The notes: a model not told the origin generated them from the letters alone. A DNA stretch of 64,000 bases from CAVZZG01 sp963779685 (GCA_963779685.1 CAVZZG010000001.1:558001-622000); one strand, 5' to 3'; counted from the stretch's first letter, positions 9,090-18,875 are shown. Numbers and translations are program-made.

Positions 9090-10189
9090 GGCGCCATCAC
9101 GATCACGTTGCGGAGCGCCTCGCCGGCCACCACCGAGGCCATCGCCTCGTTCACCTGCTCGAGCGGGTAGCGGCCGCTGATCAGCTCGTCCAGGCGCAGC
9201 GTGCCCTGCCGGTACAGCTCGACGAGCCGCGGGATGTCGCGGGCCATCACGGTCGAGCCCATCTTGGAGCCGACGATGCGCTGGCTGTCGTTGGCCAGGC
9301 CGCCGGGGTCGAACGTCGCCAGCACGCCACTGGCCGGCATGCCGATGATCACCGTCGTACCGCCGCGCCGCGTCAGCTGCAAACCCAGTTCGATGGCCGG
9401 CGCCGCGCCCACCGCCACCACCGTGAAGTCGGCGCCGCGGCCGGCCGTGAGGGCCCGCACCGCTCCGACCACGTCGCCGCTGCTCGAGTCGACCGTGTCG
9501 GTGGCGCCGAAGGCGTGCGCGGCGGCCAGCTTGGAGGCGGCCAGGTCGAGCGCGATGATGGGGTGCGCGCCGACCGCGACGGCACCTTGGATCGCATTCA
9601 GGCCCACCCCGCCGGTGCCGATCACGGCCACGCTCGCCCCCGCCGGCACCTCCGCGGTGTTGACGACGGCGCCGAAGCCGGTGATGACGCCGCAGCCCAG
9701 CAGCGATGCCACGTCCAGCGGCAGATCGGGCGGCACCACCGCCACCTGCGAGGCGTGGACGACCACCTGCTCGGCGAAGGCGCCGGTGCGCATGGCCGGG
9801 TGCACCGGGGCGCCGGTGGTATCGGTGAGCGGGCTCTGGCGATCGAGGTCGAAGAGCGTCTCGCACTGCACCTGTTCGCCGCGCGCGCAGTGAAAGCAGC
9901 TGCCGCACGAGCGGATCAGCGAGACGACCACGTGATCGCCCACCGCCACGGCCGTCACCTCGGCGCCGACCGACTCGACCACACCGGCCGCCTCGTGCCC
10001 GTACACGGCCGGTAGCGCTCCGCCCCACGCGCCCTCCGCGAAGTGGATGTCGCTGTGGCAGACCGCGCAGGCGGTCACGTCGACGCGGACGTCATATGGC
10101 CCAGGCGGTGCGATCAGAAGCCCCTCGATCGCGAGCGGCTGGCCGAAGCCGCGGCAGACGGCCGCGCGTACAGGTCTAGGTAGTGTCAC
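9086..10189 (-). CDS. Zinc-dependent medium-chain alcohol dehydrogenase
   Basis: 367 residues from the GTG at 10189; the frame stays open further upstream, but longer starts would run into the divergent gene's leader. Catalytic-zinc motifs ACAVCHSDIH and GHEAAGVVE, the structural-zinc lobe CGSCFHCARGEQVQC, and the Rossmann motif GTGGVGLNAIQG are all present. It resembles class III/aryl-alcohol dehydrogenases that use NAD. As first gene of the leftward operon, it probably oxidises a hydroxyl on the imported compound or its product. Confidence 0.86.
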   Translation of the reverse strand: MTLPRPVRAAVCRGFGQPLAIEGLLIAPPGPYDVRVDVTACAVCHSDIHFAEGAWGGALPAVYGHEAAGVVESVGAEVTAVAVGDHVVVSLIRSCGSCFHCARGEQVQCETLFDLDRQSPLTDTTGAPVHPAMRTGAFAEQVVVHASQVAVVPPDLPLDVASLLGCGVITGFGAVVNTAEVPAGASVAVIGTGGVGLNAIQGAVAVGAHPIIALDLAASKLAAAHAFGATDTVDSSSGDVVGAVRALTAGRGADFTVVAVGAAPAIELGLQLTRRGGTTVIIGMPASGVLATFDPGGLANDSQRIVGSKMGSTVMARDIPRLVELYRQGTLRLDELISGRYPLEQVNEAMASVVAGEALRNVIVMAP

Positions 10190-10262
10190 CTCGGGAACGA
10201 TATGCTGCCGCCTCGTGGGCCGGAGGGTAGCCCCCGTTGTCCGCCAAGAGGAGGGTGGGTAC
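10190..10262. promoter_or_regulatory. Divergent promoter region between dehydrogenase operon and ABC importer operon
   Basis: The 73 bases separating two divergent starts must hold the promoters of both catabolic operons. A candidate rightward -10 (TATGCT) lies at 10201-10206; I see no convincing -35. AGGAGG at 10249-10254 is the ribosome site of the solute-binding protein. Confidence 0.5.
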
Positions 10263-11957
10263 TTGGATCCCAAGTTCTACGACCAGACGCGGCGGGAGAT
10301 CACGCCGCTGCAGCTCGACCTCGTCGAGGGCTATGCCCAGGGCAGGGTCAGCCGACGCACGTTCATGCAGCGCGGCGCGCTGCTGGGCCTGTCCGTGCCG
10401 ATGCTGGGCGCCATCATGGCCGCCTGCGGCGGCTCCAGCTCGAGCTCGAGCAGCTCGTCCGCGTCGGCGCCGGCCGCATCCAGCGGCGCGGCCAAGACCG
10501 GCGGCACCATCCGCGTCGCCATCCAGACCCCGGCCGGTCCCATCGACCCGGTCGGCATGTACGACCTCGGCGCGTACGGCTGCGTCGCCCAGACGTTCGA
10601 GTACCTGACGAGCGTCGGCGACAACGGCGACATCGCGCCGGGCCTCGCCGAGTCGTGGACGCCGAATGCCGATGGCACCGTATGGACGTTCAAGATCAAG
10701 TCCGGTGTCAAGTGGCAGTCCGGTGGCGACCTGACGGTCGCCGACATCGCGGCCACGCTCGATCGCGTGGTGGCGTCGGGCAACTCCGGCATCAAGGGCG
10801 TGCTCGACAAGGGCTCGACCGTGGCCGACTCGGCCGACCCGCTGACCGCCGTGGTCACGCTGCTGAAGCCCAACGGGTTCTTCCCGTACCTGGTGTCGCC
10901 GTACAACCCGCAGACCGCCATCACGCCGGCCGACTACACGGCCGGCACGACGCTCGACCAGCGGCCCGACGGCACCGGCCCGTTCAAGCTCTCCAAGTTC
11001 GACAAGGCGACGGGCGCGAGCTTCGTCCGCAACGACACCTGGTGGGGCGGCAAGACCCCGCTGGACGGCGTCGAGCTGCAGTTCTTCAACGACACCGGCT
11101 CCATGGTGAACGCCTTCAGCGGCGGCAGCGTCGACGTCATCGAGCAGTTCGACGCGCTCGGCGGCGACGCCCTGCTGAACGACCCGAACATCAACCTGAT
11201 CACGATCCGCGCCTCGCTGCACCGCCAGATCTGGATGCGCTGCGACAAGGGCGCCTTCAAGGACAAGCGCGTCCGCCAGGCGATGGCCTACACGTTCGAT
11301 CGCCAGCAGATGATCGACACGCTGTTCAAGGGCAAGGCCGACATCGGCAACGACCACGTGATCGCGCCGATCTATCCGTACTGGGATTCCACCCAGCCGC
11401 AGCGCACGCAGGACATCGCCAAGGCCAAGCAGCTTCTGGCCGACGCCGGTGCCTCCGGTCTCAAGACCACGCTGCACGCCGCCAAGCTGCAGGAGATCCC
11501 GGAGCTCGCACAGCTGATCCAGTCCGGCGCGCAGCAGGCCGGCTTCAACGTGCAGCTGCAGGTCGAGGGCCTCGACACGTTCTACGGTGCCCAGTGGTGC
11601 CCGGCCAAGCCGGCCGACCCGCCGTGCTCCGGCGCCGCCGACTTCGGGATCGTCGACTACGGTCACCGGGCGACGCCGGACGTCTACCTGAACGCGGCAC
11701 TCAACACGGGCGGGGCGTGGAACTCCTCGCAGTACTCGTCGCCCGACTTCGACGCGGCCTTCGTGGACTTCCAGAAGGCGCTCGACCTGGACGCCCACAA
11801 GGCGGCGGCCGCCAAGATCCAGACCATCCTGACGGAGGACACGCCCATCGGGGTGCCGTTCTTCTTCAACTACCTGGGCGCCTACTCGAAGAAGTTCCAG
11901 GGCATCAAGGCCGATGGCCTCGGCCAGATGTTCTTCGACAAGGCCTCGCAGGTCTGA
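10263..11957 (+). CDS. ABC transporter solute-binding lipoprotein, family 5 (peptide/opine type), Tat-exported
   Basis: 564 residues. I chose the TTG start at 10263 because AGGAGG lies 8 bases upstream; no ATG or GTG is better placed. Residues 28-35 carry the twin-arginine motif SRRTFMQR, followed by a hydrophobic stretch ending in the lipobox MAAC, so the protein is probably Tat-exported and lipid-anchored. A serine-rich linker precedes an SBP_bac_5 domain. It should capture the substrate for the two permeases and fused ATPase downstream. Family 5 proteins bind peptides, opines, nickel or oligosaccharides; with the enolase-superfamily neighbours a sugar-acid-like ligand is plausible. Confidence 0.88.
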   Translation: MDPKFYDQTRREITPLQLDLVEGYAQGRVSRRTFMQRGALLGLSVPMLGAIMAACGGSSSSSSSSSASAPAASSGAAKTGGTIRVAIQTPAGPIDPVGMYDLGAYGCVAQTFEYLTSVGDNGDIAPGLAESWTPNADGTVWTFKIKSGVKWQSGGDLTVADIAATLDRVVASGNSGIKGVLDKGSTVADSADPLTAVVTLLKPNGFFPYLVSPYNPQTAITPADYTAGTTLDQRPDGTGPFKLSKFDKATGASFVRNDTWWGGKTPLDGVELQFFNDTGSMVNAFSGGSVDVIEQFDALGGDALLNDPNINLITIRASLHRQIWMRCDKGAFKDKRVRQAMAYTFDRQQMIDTLFKGKADIGNDHVIAPIYPYWDSTQPQRTQDIAKAKQLLADAGASGLKTTLHAAKLQEIPELAQLIQSGAQQAGFNVQLQVEGLDTFYGAQWCPAKPADPPCSGAADFGIVDYGHRATPDVYLNAALNTGGAWNSSQYSSPDFDAAFVDFQKALDLDAHKAAAAKIQTILTEDTPIGVPFFFNYLGAYSKKFQGIKADGLGQMFFDKASQV

Positions 11958-11964
11958 TTCGCAA

Positions 11965-11999
11965 GCGGGTGGCCGGCCGACAGCCGGCCGGCCACCCGC
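11965..11999 (+). terminator. Strong GC hairpin after the solute-binding protein gene
   Basis: GCGGGTGGCCGGC at 11965-11977 pairs perfectly with 11987-11999 around a 9-base centre that can extend the stem. It sits between the binding-protein stop and the first permease. There is no T-run, so it more likely limits read-through or stabilises the upstream mRNA than acts as a full terminator. Confidence 0.6.
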
Positions 12000-12015
12000 G
12001 TAGGTCTCCCCGACG

Positions 12016-12972
12016 ATGCCTCGCTACCTCCTCCGGCGTTTACTCCTCGCGGTGATCACGCTGTGGATCCTCGTCACGGTGGTGTTCGCAATCGTCAACG
12101 TGCTGCCGAACGACGTCGGCCGCTCCGTGCTCGGCCCGTTCGCGACGCCCGAGGACGTGAAGGCCTTCAACCACCGGCTGGGCACCGATCAGCCGATCAC
12201 CACCCAGTACGCGCACTCGCTGCGGCAGGTGGTGACGTTCGACTACGGCGACTCGTACTCGTCGCGCACGCCGGTCGCCCCGATCGTGCTGGGTGCGCTG
12301 TGGCGGTCGGCCAAGCTGGCGGGCCTGGCGCTCCTGATGACCGTGCCCATCAGCATCCTGATGGGCATCTTCGCCGCCCGCCACCGTGATCGGCTGGCCG
12401 ATCGGTCGGTGGTCGTCGTCGGGCTGGCATCGAGCTCGATCCCGGAGTTCGTCACCGGCACCATCCTGGCCGTGGTGGTGGGGGTGAAGCTGGGCTGGCT
12501 ACCCGTGGTCGCCCGGGCCCCGGAGGGCGCCGGGCCGCTGGAGCAGATCAAGTACCTGATCCTGCCCGCCTCGGCGATGGCGATCGCCTACTTCGGATAC
12601 ATCGCGCGGATGGCGCGCGCCGGCACCATCGCCACTCTCAACAGCGACTACGTGCGCACCGCCCGCATGAAGGGCCTCTCCGACCGCTACGTCATGCGAA
12701 AGCACGTGGTGCGCAACGCGCTGGTGCCGACCGTGGCCGTGGTCGGCGTGCAGATCGGCTACCTGTTCGGCGGCCTGGTCGGCGTCGAGAAGATCTTCAA
12801 CTACCCGGGCCTCGGTCTCACGCTGCTGCAGGCCGTCTCGACCAAGGACATCCCGGTGCTGACGGCCGGCATCATCGTGGTCGGCATCGTCTACATGCTC
12901 GCGACGCTGGGCGCCGACATGCTGATCTCGTGGATGAACCCCCGGGCCCGGATCGCGGGCGAGAACCACTGA
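12016..12972 (+). CDS. ABC transporter permease, DppB/OppB type
   Basis: A 318-residue membrane protein with about six helices. The N-terminus (RYLLRRLLLAVITLW) is typical of DppB-like permeases, and the cytoplasmic EAA-like loop appears around YVRTARMKGLSDRYVMRKHVVRNAL. It forms the channel with the next gene, whose start overlaps this stop (TGATG). Confidence 0.9.
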   Translation: MPRYLLRRLLLAVITLWILVTVVFAIVNVLPNDVGRSVLGPFATPEDVKAFNHRLGTDQPITTQYAHSLRQVVTFDYGDSYSSRTPVAPIVLGALWRSAKLAGLALLMTVPISILMGIFAARHRDRLADRSVVVVGLASSSIPEFVTGTILAVVVGVKLGWLPVVARAPEGAGPLEQIKYLILPASAMAIAYFGYIARMARAGTIATLNSDYVRTARMKGLSDRYVMRKHVVRNALVPTVAVVGVQIGYLFGGLVGVEKIFNYPGLGLTLLQAVSTKDIPVLTAGIIVVGIVYMLATLGADMLISWMNPRARIAGENH

Positions 12973-13847
12973 TGGCCGCCGCTGCCACCCCCACCCCGCC
13001 GGTGCTGGTGAGCGAGCGCAAGGCCGCCAGGCGCGAGCGCCTCCGCCTGCTGATCAGGCGGCCGTCGTTCATCATCGGCAACCTGATCGTGCTGATGTGG
13101 CTCATCTGCGCGATCTTCGGCACCCGCATCACCCCGTACAACCCGTACAACGACTACTCCAAGCCCGACCTGCCGCCCGGTGCGCCGCACTACATGGGCA
13201 CCGACCGGCTGGGCCGCGACGTGCTGTCGCGGGTCATGGCCGGCGCCCACGACGTGCTCGTGGTTGCCCCGCTGGCGGCCCTGATCGGGGTCACCTGCGG
13301 GACGTGCCTGGGGCTGCTGATGGGCTACCGGCGCGGGCTCGTGGACGACAGCCTGAGCCGCATCGTGGAGGCCATCCTGTCGCTGCCGGTGATCCTGATC
13401 AGCCTGCTGACCCTGGTCATGCTGGGCTCGTCGACCAAGGTGGTGATCCTGGTCGTCGGCATCCTCTTCACGCCCATCGTCGCCCGCACCGTGCGCTCGG
13501 CGGTGCTGGTCGAACGCGAGCTCGACTACGTCACCTCGGCCCGGTTACGCGGCGAGTCGTCGCTGTTCATCATGGGCCGCGAGATCCTGCCGAACATCAG
13601 CGGGCCGATCATCGTCGAGCTGACGGTGCGGATCGGCTACGCCATCTTCACGGTCGCCACGCTGTCGTTCCTGGGTGTCGGCATCCAGCCACCGTCGCCC
13701 GACTGGGGGCTGACCATCTCCGAGCAGTACACGACCATGATCGGCGGCCAGTGGTGGCCGACGTTCTTCCCGGCCCTGGCCATCGCCAGCCTCGTGATCG
13801 CGGTCAACCTGATCGCCGACTCGCTGCAGGCGGTGATGGATCAGTGA
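12972..13847 (+). CDS. ABC transporter permease, DppC/OppC type
   Basis: 291 residues. It has the OppC-N-like start region, the characteristic HYMGTDRLGRDVLSRVM segment after the first helix, and the permease loop YVTSARLRGESSLFIMGREILPN. It pairs with the upstream DppB-like permease. The start overlaps the previous stop, and its stop overlaps the GTG of the ATPase gene, so the importer genes are translationally coupled. Confidence 0.9.
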   Translation: MAAAATPTPPVLVSERKAARRERLRLLIRRPSFIIGNLIVLMWLICAIFGTRITPYNPYNDYSKPDLPPGAPHYMGTDRLGRDVLSRVMAGAHDVLVVAPLAALIGVTCGTCLGLLMGYRRGLVDDSLSRIVEAILSLPVILISLLTLVMLGSSTKVVILVVGILFTPIVARTVRSAVLVERELDYVTSARLRGESSLFIMGREILPNISGPIIVELTVRIGYAIFTVATLSFLGVGIQPPSPDWGLTISEQYTTMIGGQWWPTFFPALAIASLVIAVNLIADSLQAVMDQ

Positions 13848-15890
13848 GCGCCGCCCCCGAAGCACCCGCCCCGGCACCGGCCCCGTCGCCACCCAGGCGC
13901 TGGTCGTCGACGACCTCCAGGTCGACTACATCGTCCGCGGCGTGGCGCGACCCGTGCTGCGCGGCGTCTCCTTCGAGGTGCGGCCCGGCGAGGCCTACGG
14001 GCTGGTCGGCGAGTCGCGGCTGCGGCAAGTCCACCACCGCCTACACCGCGCTTCGCTACCTGCCCTCGAACGGGCGCATCTCGGGCGGATCGGTGTCGTT
14101 CGCCGGCGCCAACGTGACCGACATGTCCGGTGCTGCTCTGCGCGAGTTCCGGGCCCGGACGGCGTCGATGGTGTACCAGGACCCCGGCTCGGCGCTGAAC
14201 CCGTCGCTGCGGATCGGCCCGCAGCTGATCGAGTCGTTCACGTTGCTCGGCTGCGACGCCAAGCAGGGCAAGCTGCAGGCGCTGGAGGCCCTGCGGCGGG
14301 TGCAGATCGCCGACCCGGCGCGGGTCATGGACCGCTACCCGCACCAGCTGTCGGGCGGCATGCAGCAGCGCGTCGTGATCGCGATGGCGCTGGCCTGCGA
14401 GCCGAAGCTCCTGGTGCTGGACGAGCCGACCACCGGTCTCGATGCCACGGTCGAGGCCGAGGTGCTCGACCTGGTGCGCACGCTCCGGGCCGAGCTGAAC
14501 GCGGCCATCCTGCTGATCGCGCACAACCTCGGCATCATCCGCGCGATCTGCGACCGCGTCGGCGTGATGTACGCCGGGCGGATCGTCGAGGAGGGCCCGA
14601 GCGCCGAGGTGTTCGACGCGCCCAAGCACCCCTACACGCTGGGGCTCCTGCGCTGCCTGCCGCGCCACGGCGTGCGCAAGTCCGAGCGCGCGCTGTACAC
14701 CATCCCCGGATCGCTGCCGGCGATCGGCACGGCCATGCCCGGCGTGCGTGTTCGTCGACCGCTGCCCGATCGCCACCGACGTGTGCCACACGAACCCGCC
14801 GCCCTCGGTGCAGACCGGCGACGGGCGCTTCGCCCGCTGCTACCACATCGACCGCATCGGCGAGATCGCCGAGACGCCGGAGGAGCACCGGCCCAGCGTC
14901 GACGAAGGCGAGGTCGTGCTGATCGCCCACGGCTTCTCGAAGACCTTCCACCAGGCCGGCCACGACGTACCCGCGCTGGTCGGCATCGAGCTCGGCCTGG
15001 CCGAGGGGGAGACGCTCGGTCTCGTCGGCGAGTCGGGCTCGGGCAAGTCGACGCTGGCGAAGACGATCCTCGGCATCCACGCTCCCGACACCGGCGGCGA
15101 GCTGACCCTGGACGGCGACATCGTCGCACCCACCACCGCCAAGCGCTCGCGCGGCGCCAAGCGGGCGCTGCAGATGGTGTTCCAGAACCCCGACTCGGCC
15201 CTCAACGGCAGCTGGACCGTGCGGCGGATCCTGGCCCGCTCGATCTACAAGCTGACCGACGTGCGCGGTGCCGCCGCCAACCAGCGGGCCGAGCAGCTGG
15301 CCGAGCACATGCGGCTCTCGCCGCGCCACCTCGACCTGAAGCCGCGGCAGCTGTCGGGCGGCCTCAAGCAGCGGGTCGCGATCGCGCGCGCCTTCGCCGG
15401 CGATCCCCGGATCGTGGTGTGCGACGAGCCCACCAGCGCGCTCGACGTCTCCGTCCAGGCGGCCATCCTCAACCTGCTGACCGACTTGCAGGCCAACGAG
15501 CGCACCAGCTACGTGTTCATCTCGCACGACCTCGGCGTCGTCCGCTACCTCGCCGACCGGATCGCCGTCATGTACCTGGGGCGCGTGATGGAGCTCGGCT
15601 CGACCGACGTCATCTCGAGCGGCGCCCACCACCCCTACACCGAGGCGCTGCTGTCGGCCGTGCCCAGCGTGGATGGCCTGCCCAGCACCCGCATCCGGTT
15701 GCAGGGCGAGATCCCGAGCCCGGCCGATCCGCCCACCGGCTGCGTCTTCCACCCACGCTGCCCGCGCAACCTCGGCGCCGTCTGCGAGGCCACCGAGCCC
15801 GACATGAAGGAGGTCGAGCCCGGCCACTTCATGCGCTGCCACATCCCGGTCGAGGAGCTGCGCCGCCTGCAGAAGGAGCCGCAGGGCTAG
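13844..15890 (+). CDS. Fused double ATP-binding protein of Dpp/Gsi-type importer, frame interrupted three times
   Basis: Homology runs continuously from a first ABC domain (Walker A near 14002-14040, YPHQLSGGMQQRV, LLVLDEPTTGLD), through its oligopeptide C-terminal region, straight into a second ABC domain (GESGSGKSTLAK, RQLSGGLKQRVAIARAF, VVCDEPTSALD) and a second C-terminal region. No stop or start lies between the halves, so this is one GsiA-like double ATPase of about 680 residues. As sequenced it is broken by a one-base loss somewhere in 13850-13900, an extra C at 14017 inside Walker A, and an extra G near 14744. The rest of the operon is intact, so indel errors are as likely as true decay. 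GTG 13844 overlaps the permease stop. Confidence 0.82.
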
Positions 15891-15892
15891 CG

Positions 15893-17011
15893 ATGCGCAT
15901 CAGCGGCATCGAGGTACGCACGTACCGCCAGGCCCTCGAGCCGCCCTTCCGCGCCGCGTGGGACCCCGTCCCGCGCACCCACATCACGTCGACCCTCGTG
16001 TGCGTCCACACCGACGAGGGCATCACCGGCTACGCCTCGGGCGGCGACGGCCTGCCCGACCGCGAACTGCTCGAGCGGCTCCTCACCGGCACCGACCCGC
16101 TGCGCAGCGAGGTGATCCGGGACGTCTGCGAGACCGTCGACTTTCACGGCGGCCGGCCCTGGGCCGTCGGTGTCGCGTGCTGGGACATCGCCGGCAAGGC
16201 GCTCGGGCAGCCGCTCTGGCGCGTGCTCGGCGGCCGGTCGGAGCGGCTGGTGGCCTACGTCTCGACCGGCGAGCTGGTCGATCCCGACGAGCGCGCCCGC
16301 CGCGCCGTCCAACTCCGCGACGCCGGCGTGCGGGCGATCAAGGTGCGGTTCCACCACGCCGACTGGCGCGACGACGTGGCGGTCGTCGAGTGCGTCCGGC
16401 AGGCTGTCGGCACCCAGATGCAGGTCATGGTCGACGCCAACCAGGGCTGGCGCATGCCCGGCGACCGCACGCCGCGCTGGGATGTTCCCACGGCCATCCA
16501 GTGCGCCCGCGAGCTGGAGCGGCTCGGCGTGTACTGGCTCGAGGAGCCGCTGCGCACCGACGACTACGACGGCTACCGCGCCCTCCGCTCGCGCACCGAC
16601 CTGCGCATCGCCGCCGGCGAGATGGTGCGCACACGTGCCGAGGCCCGCGATCTCGTGACGCGAGGCGGCATCGACGTGCTTCAGACCGACGTGGTCCTGA
16701 GCGGCGGCATCACCGGGTGCCGCGCCGACGCATCGCTCGCCGACCTGCACGGCCGCACGTGGTCGCCGCACACCTGGTCGAGCGGCGGCCTCGGCCTGGC
16801 GGCGAACCTGCACGCCGGCTGCGGGTTCTCGACCTGCCCCTACATCGAGGTGCCCTACGACCCGCCGGCCTGGTCGACCGACCGCCGCGACGTCCTGCTC
16901 ACGACGCCGATCGAGATCGCCGCCGACGGCACCATTTCCCCGCCGGCGGACGGACCCGGCCTTGGCGTGACCGTCGACCTCGACGCGCTCGAGGCGCTGC
17001 GCGTCACCTGA
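15893..17011 (+). CDS. Enolase-superfamily enzyme (mandelate racemase/muconate lactonizing type)
   Basis: 372 residues, ATG 2 bases after the ATPase stop. Barrel motifs are IKVRFH (catalytic Lys region), MVDANQGWR (Asp ligand), WLEEPL (Glu ligand), AAGEMVRTR (third acidic ligand), LQTDVVLSGGIT and SPHTWSSGG. These resemble sugar-acid dehydratases and epimerases. It is only distantly similar to the enolase-superfamily protein at 7896-9089, so the locus holds two different members on either side of one importer, suggesting sequential or alternative steps on related substrates. The 3' end overlaps the converging SDR gene by 8 bases. Confidence 0.86.
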   Translation: MRISGIEVRTYRQALEPPFRAAWDPVPRTHITSTLVCVHTDEGITGYASGGDGLPDRELLERLLTGTDPLRSEVIRDVCETVDFHGGRPWAVGVACWDIAGKALGQPLWRVLGGRSERLVAYVSTGELVDPDERARRAVQLRDAGVRAIKVRFHHADWRDDVAVVECVRQAVGTQMQVMVDANQGWRMPGDRTPRWDVPTAIQCARELERLGVYWLEEPLRTDDYDGYRALRSRTDLRIAAGEMVRTRAEARDLVTRGGIDVLQTDVVLSGGITGCRADASLADLHGRTWSPHTWSSGGLGLAANLHAGCGFSTCPYIEVPYDPPAWSTDRRDVLLTTPIEIAADGTISPPADGPGLGVTVDLDALEALRVT

Positions 17012-17795
17012 CGGTCGGGAACCGCGAGACCGGGAAGGTCTCCACCTGTGGCGACCGTTGCTGCACGAGCAGGCCGCCGTCGACCGTGAACGTCGCGCCG
17101 GTGACGTGCGAGGCATCGTCGGAGCAGAGGAACGCCACCATCCCCGCGACGTCCGCCGGCGTCGCCATCCGCCCGAGCGGGATCGTCGCCGACGCCTTCT
17201 CGACCGCCTCCGGCGAGTCCAGTTCCGGCCCCCGATAAACGAGCCCCGGCACGACCGCGGCCGTGCGCACGCCGTAGGGCGCCAGGTCGAGCGCCATCGC
17301 GCGCGTCAAGGCTTCGATGCCGCCCTTGGCCGCGTCGTAGGCGGCCATCCCCCGGTGGGCGCGGGTGGCGCCGCCGCTCGACATCGAAACGATCACGCCC
17401 CCCGACCTGAGGCCGCCATCACCCGCGCCGCCCGCTGCGAGCACAGGAACACGCTCTTCAGGTTGGCCGAGAGCACCCGATCCCACCAGGCCTCGTCACC
17501 CTCGAGGAAGTGCGAGACCGCGCCGCCCACGATGGCGGCGTTGTTGACCAGCGCGTCGAGCCGGCCGAAACGCTCCGCGCAGACCGCGAACACCCGCTCG
17601 ACGTCGGCCGCCACGCCGCAGTCGGCCACGACCGGGAACCGCGCCGAGATCCGACGCCGTGGCGGCCAGCGCCTCGCCGTCCACGTCCGCCACCACGACC
17701 TGCGCACCGTCCGCCACCAATCGCTCGGCGCAGGCTCGGCCGATGTTGCGCGCCGCGCCCGTGACGATCGCCACCCTGCCCTCGAACCGACTCAT
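17004..17795 (-). CDS. Short-chain dehydrogenase/reductase, frame interrupted twice
   Basis: Read across three frames, the sequence gives one SDR of about 263 residues. It has TGAARNIGRACAERL (cofactor), ALVNNAAIVGG, and the catalytic SMSSGG...YDAAKGG (Ser/Tyr/Lys), ending in a typical VTGATFTVDGG tail. Frame breaks lie near 17640 and in the G-run near 17400. The start ATG is at 17795. It is probably an NAD(P)-dependent oxidoreductase belonging to the neighbouring catabolic cluster; the substrate is unknown. Single-base indels suggest either sequencing error or recent inactivation. Confidence 0.75.
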
Positions 17796-17836
17796 GCCGG
17801 CATCGTAGGCGCGCGGCCCACTCACCCGCGAGCCGG

Positions 17837-17842
17837 TATGAT
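17837..17842 (+). promoter_or_regulatory. Candidate -10 element of the tRNA-Thr gene
   Basis: TATGAT lies 31 bases before the tRNA 5' end. No clear -35 is visible. Confidence 0.35.
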
Positions 17843-17873
17843 CAGTCGGTGCCGGCCCCACGGCGGCACGCCT

Positions 17874-17946
17874 GCCCTCTTAGCTCAGTTGGTAGAGCAC
17901 CTCCATGGTAAGGAGGGGGTCTGCGGTTCGAGTCCGCAAGAGGGCT
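17874..17946 (+). tRNA. tRNA-Thr (anticodon GGT)
   Basis: Complete cloverleaf: acceptor GCCCTCT/AGAGGGC, D-stem GCTC/GAGC, anticodon stem CCTCC/GGAGG, loop ATGGTAA with anticodon GGT at 17907-17909, and T-arm TGCGG-TTCGAGT-CCGCA. No CCA is encoded. The segment from the anticodon loop to the 3' end is repeated four more times downstream, marking this gene as the integration target of a tandem island. Confidence 0.95.
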
Positions 17947-18100
17947 TTCCCTGCAAATGGGCACATTCTGAGTGCTTGGATAGGGGCTCGTTGAGCTCTC
18001 TTTTCGCCCATTCCTCGCCCGTTGGCGGGCTGAGCAGGCGCTCTGGCGGCGGTACCGGCGGTTACGAACGTCCCTGATCGTCCACTCCCGCCCATTGACC
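17905..18100. repeat. Attachment-site copy 1: tRNA 3' half plus conserved right arm
   Basis: The core (17905-17946) is the anticodon loop to 3' end of tRNA-Thr. It is followed by non-tRNA motifs also found beside the other copies: CCCTGCAAAT at 17949, TCGCCCATTCCTCGCCC at 18004-18020 and CACTCCCGCCCATTGACC at 18083-18100. The upstream motifs seen at the other copies are absent, as expected if this copy completes the original chromosomal tRNA gene (attL). Confidence 0.8.
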
Positions 18101-18218
18101 ACTCCTCTAGGAGGGAAGGGGTCGGCGTTGGCGACGGGACCCCGAGGGGGCGACGCCGCAACCCGGGCTGCTCTTGGCCGCGGCGTGGCGGTCGATCTGT
18201 CTGCGGGCTGGGGTGCGG

Positions 18219-18875
18219 TCATGGTCGGAGGCGGGTGGCGAGTCCGGCGGTCCAGGCGAAGAGGATGGTGAGGTAGATGACGAAGCCGCCCTGACCGTGT
18301 GGTGCGAGGACGAGTGCGGCGACCATGGCGGCTGCTGCGGCGGGGGAGAGGATCGCGAACGGGCGCCAGGGTGTGGAGCGGCGGAGGCCGAGTCCGAGCA
18401 CCACGGGGCCGAGGATGGTGGTGAGCATGAGCAGCAGGAACGCGAGCATGTGGATGACGCCGTGCCAGGTGGTTGGGCCGTTGCCGGCGAGCATCGCGTC
18501 GTCGATGGGCGCGGCGGAGGCGAGCAGCGCGACGCCGATCAGGGTGGTGAGCCAGCTGCCGACGCGGGCGATGCGGCGGCGCGGCAGGGCGGGCCGGAGG
18601 CTGTCGCAGAAGACGAGTACGAGCAGGCCGGCGAGCGCGAAGCTCGCTACCTGGAGCCAGCCGTAGGGGCCGTGGGCGAGGACGCTCGGCCACGGCACGC
18701 TCTTACCGCCGCTGAACTGCCAGCCATAGGTGTGCAGGAAGTCGATGCTCGCCCAGCTGTTGAGGAGGATCGAGCAGATGAAGAACGGGCCGACGGCGTA
18801 GGCTGCCGCGCGGGCGTAGCGTCGGCGCGCGGAGATCCGGGTCGTGTGCTCGATCGTTCCGGTCGTTGTGGTCAT
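18219..18875 (-). CDS. Six/seven-helix membrane protein, DUF998-like
   Basis: A 218-residue membrane protein with about seven hydrophobic segments. The family-like features are an N-terminal helix followed by a conserved loop (DFLHTYGWQFSGGKS) and GNGPTTWHGVIHML between helices 3 and 4. This resembles the DUF998 family, whose function is unknown. It is divergent from the sensor kinase at 19032 and lies in the same integrated segment, so its expression may be controlled by that two-component system. Confidence 0.7.
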   Translation of the reverse strand: MTTTTGTIEHTTRISARRRYARAAAYAVGPFFICSILLNSWASIDFLHTYGWQFSGGKSVPWPSVLAHGPYGWLQVASFALAGLLVLVFCDSLRPALPRRRIARVGSWLTTLIGVALLASAAPIDDAMLAGNGPTTWHGVIHMLAFLLLMLTTILGPVVLGLGLRRSTPWRPFAILSPAAAAAMVAALVLAPHGQGGFVIYLTILFAWTAGLATRLRP

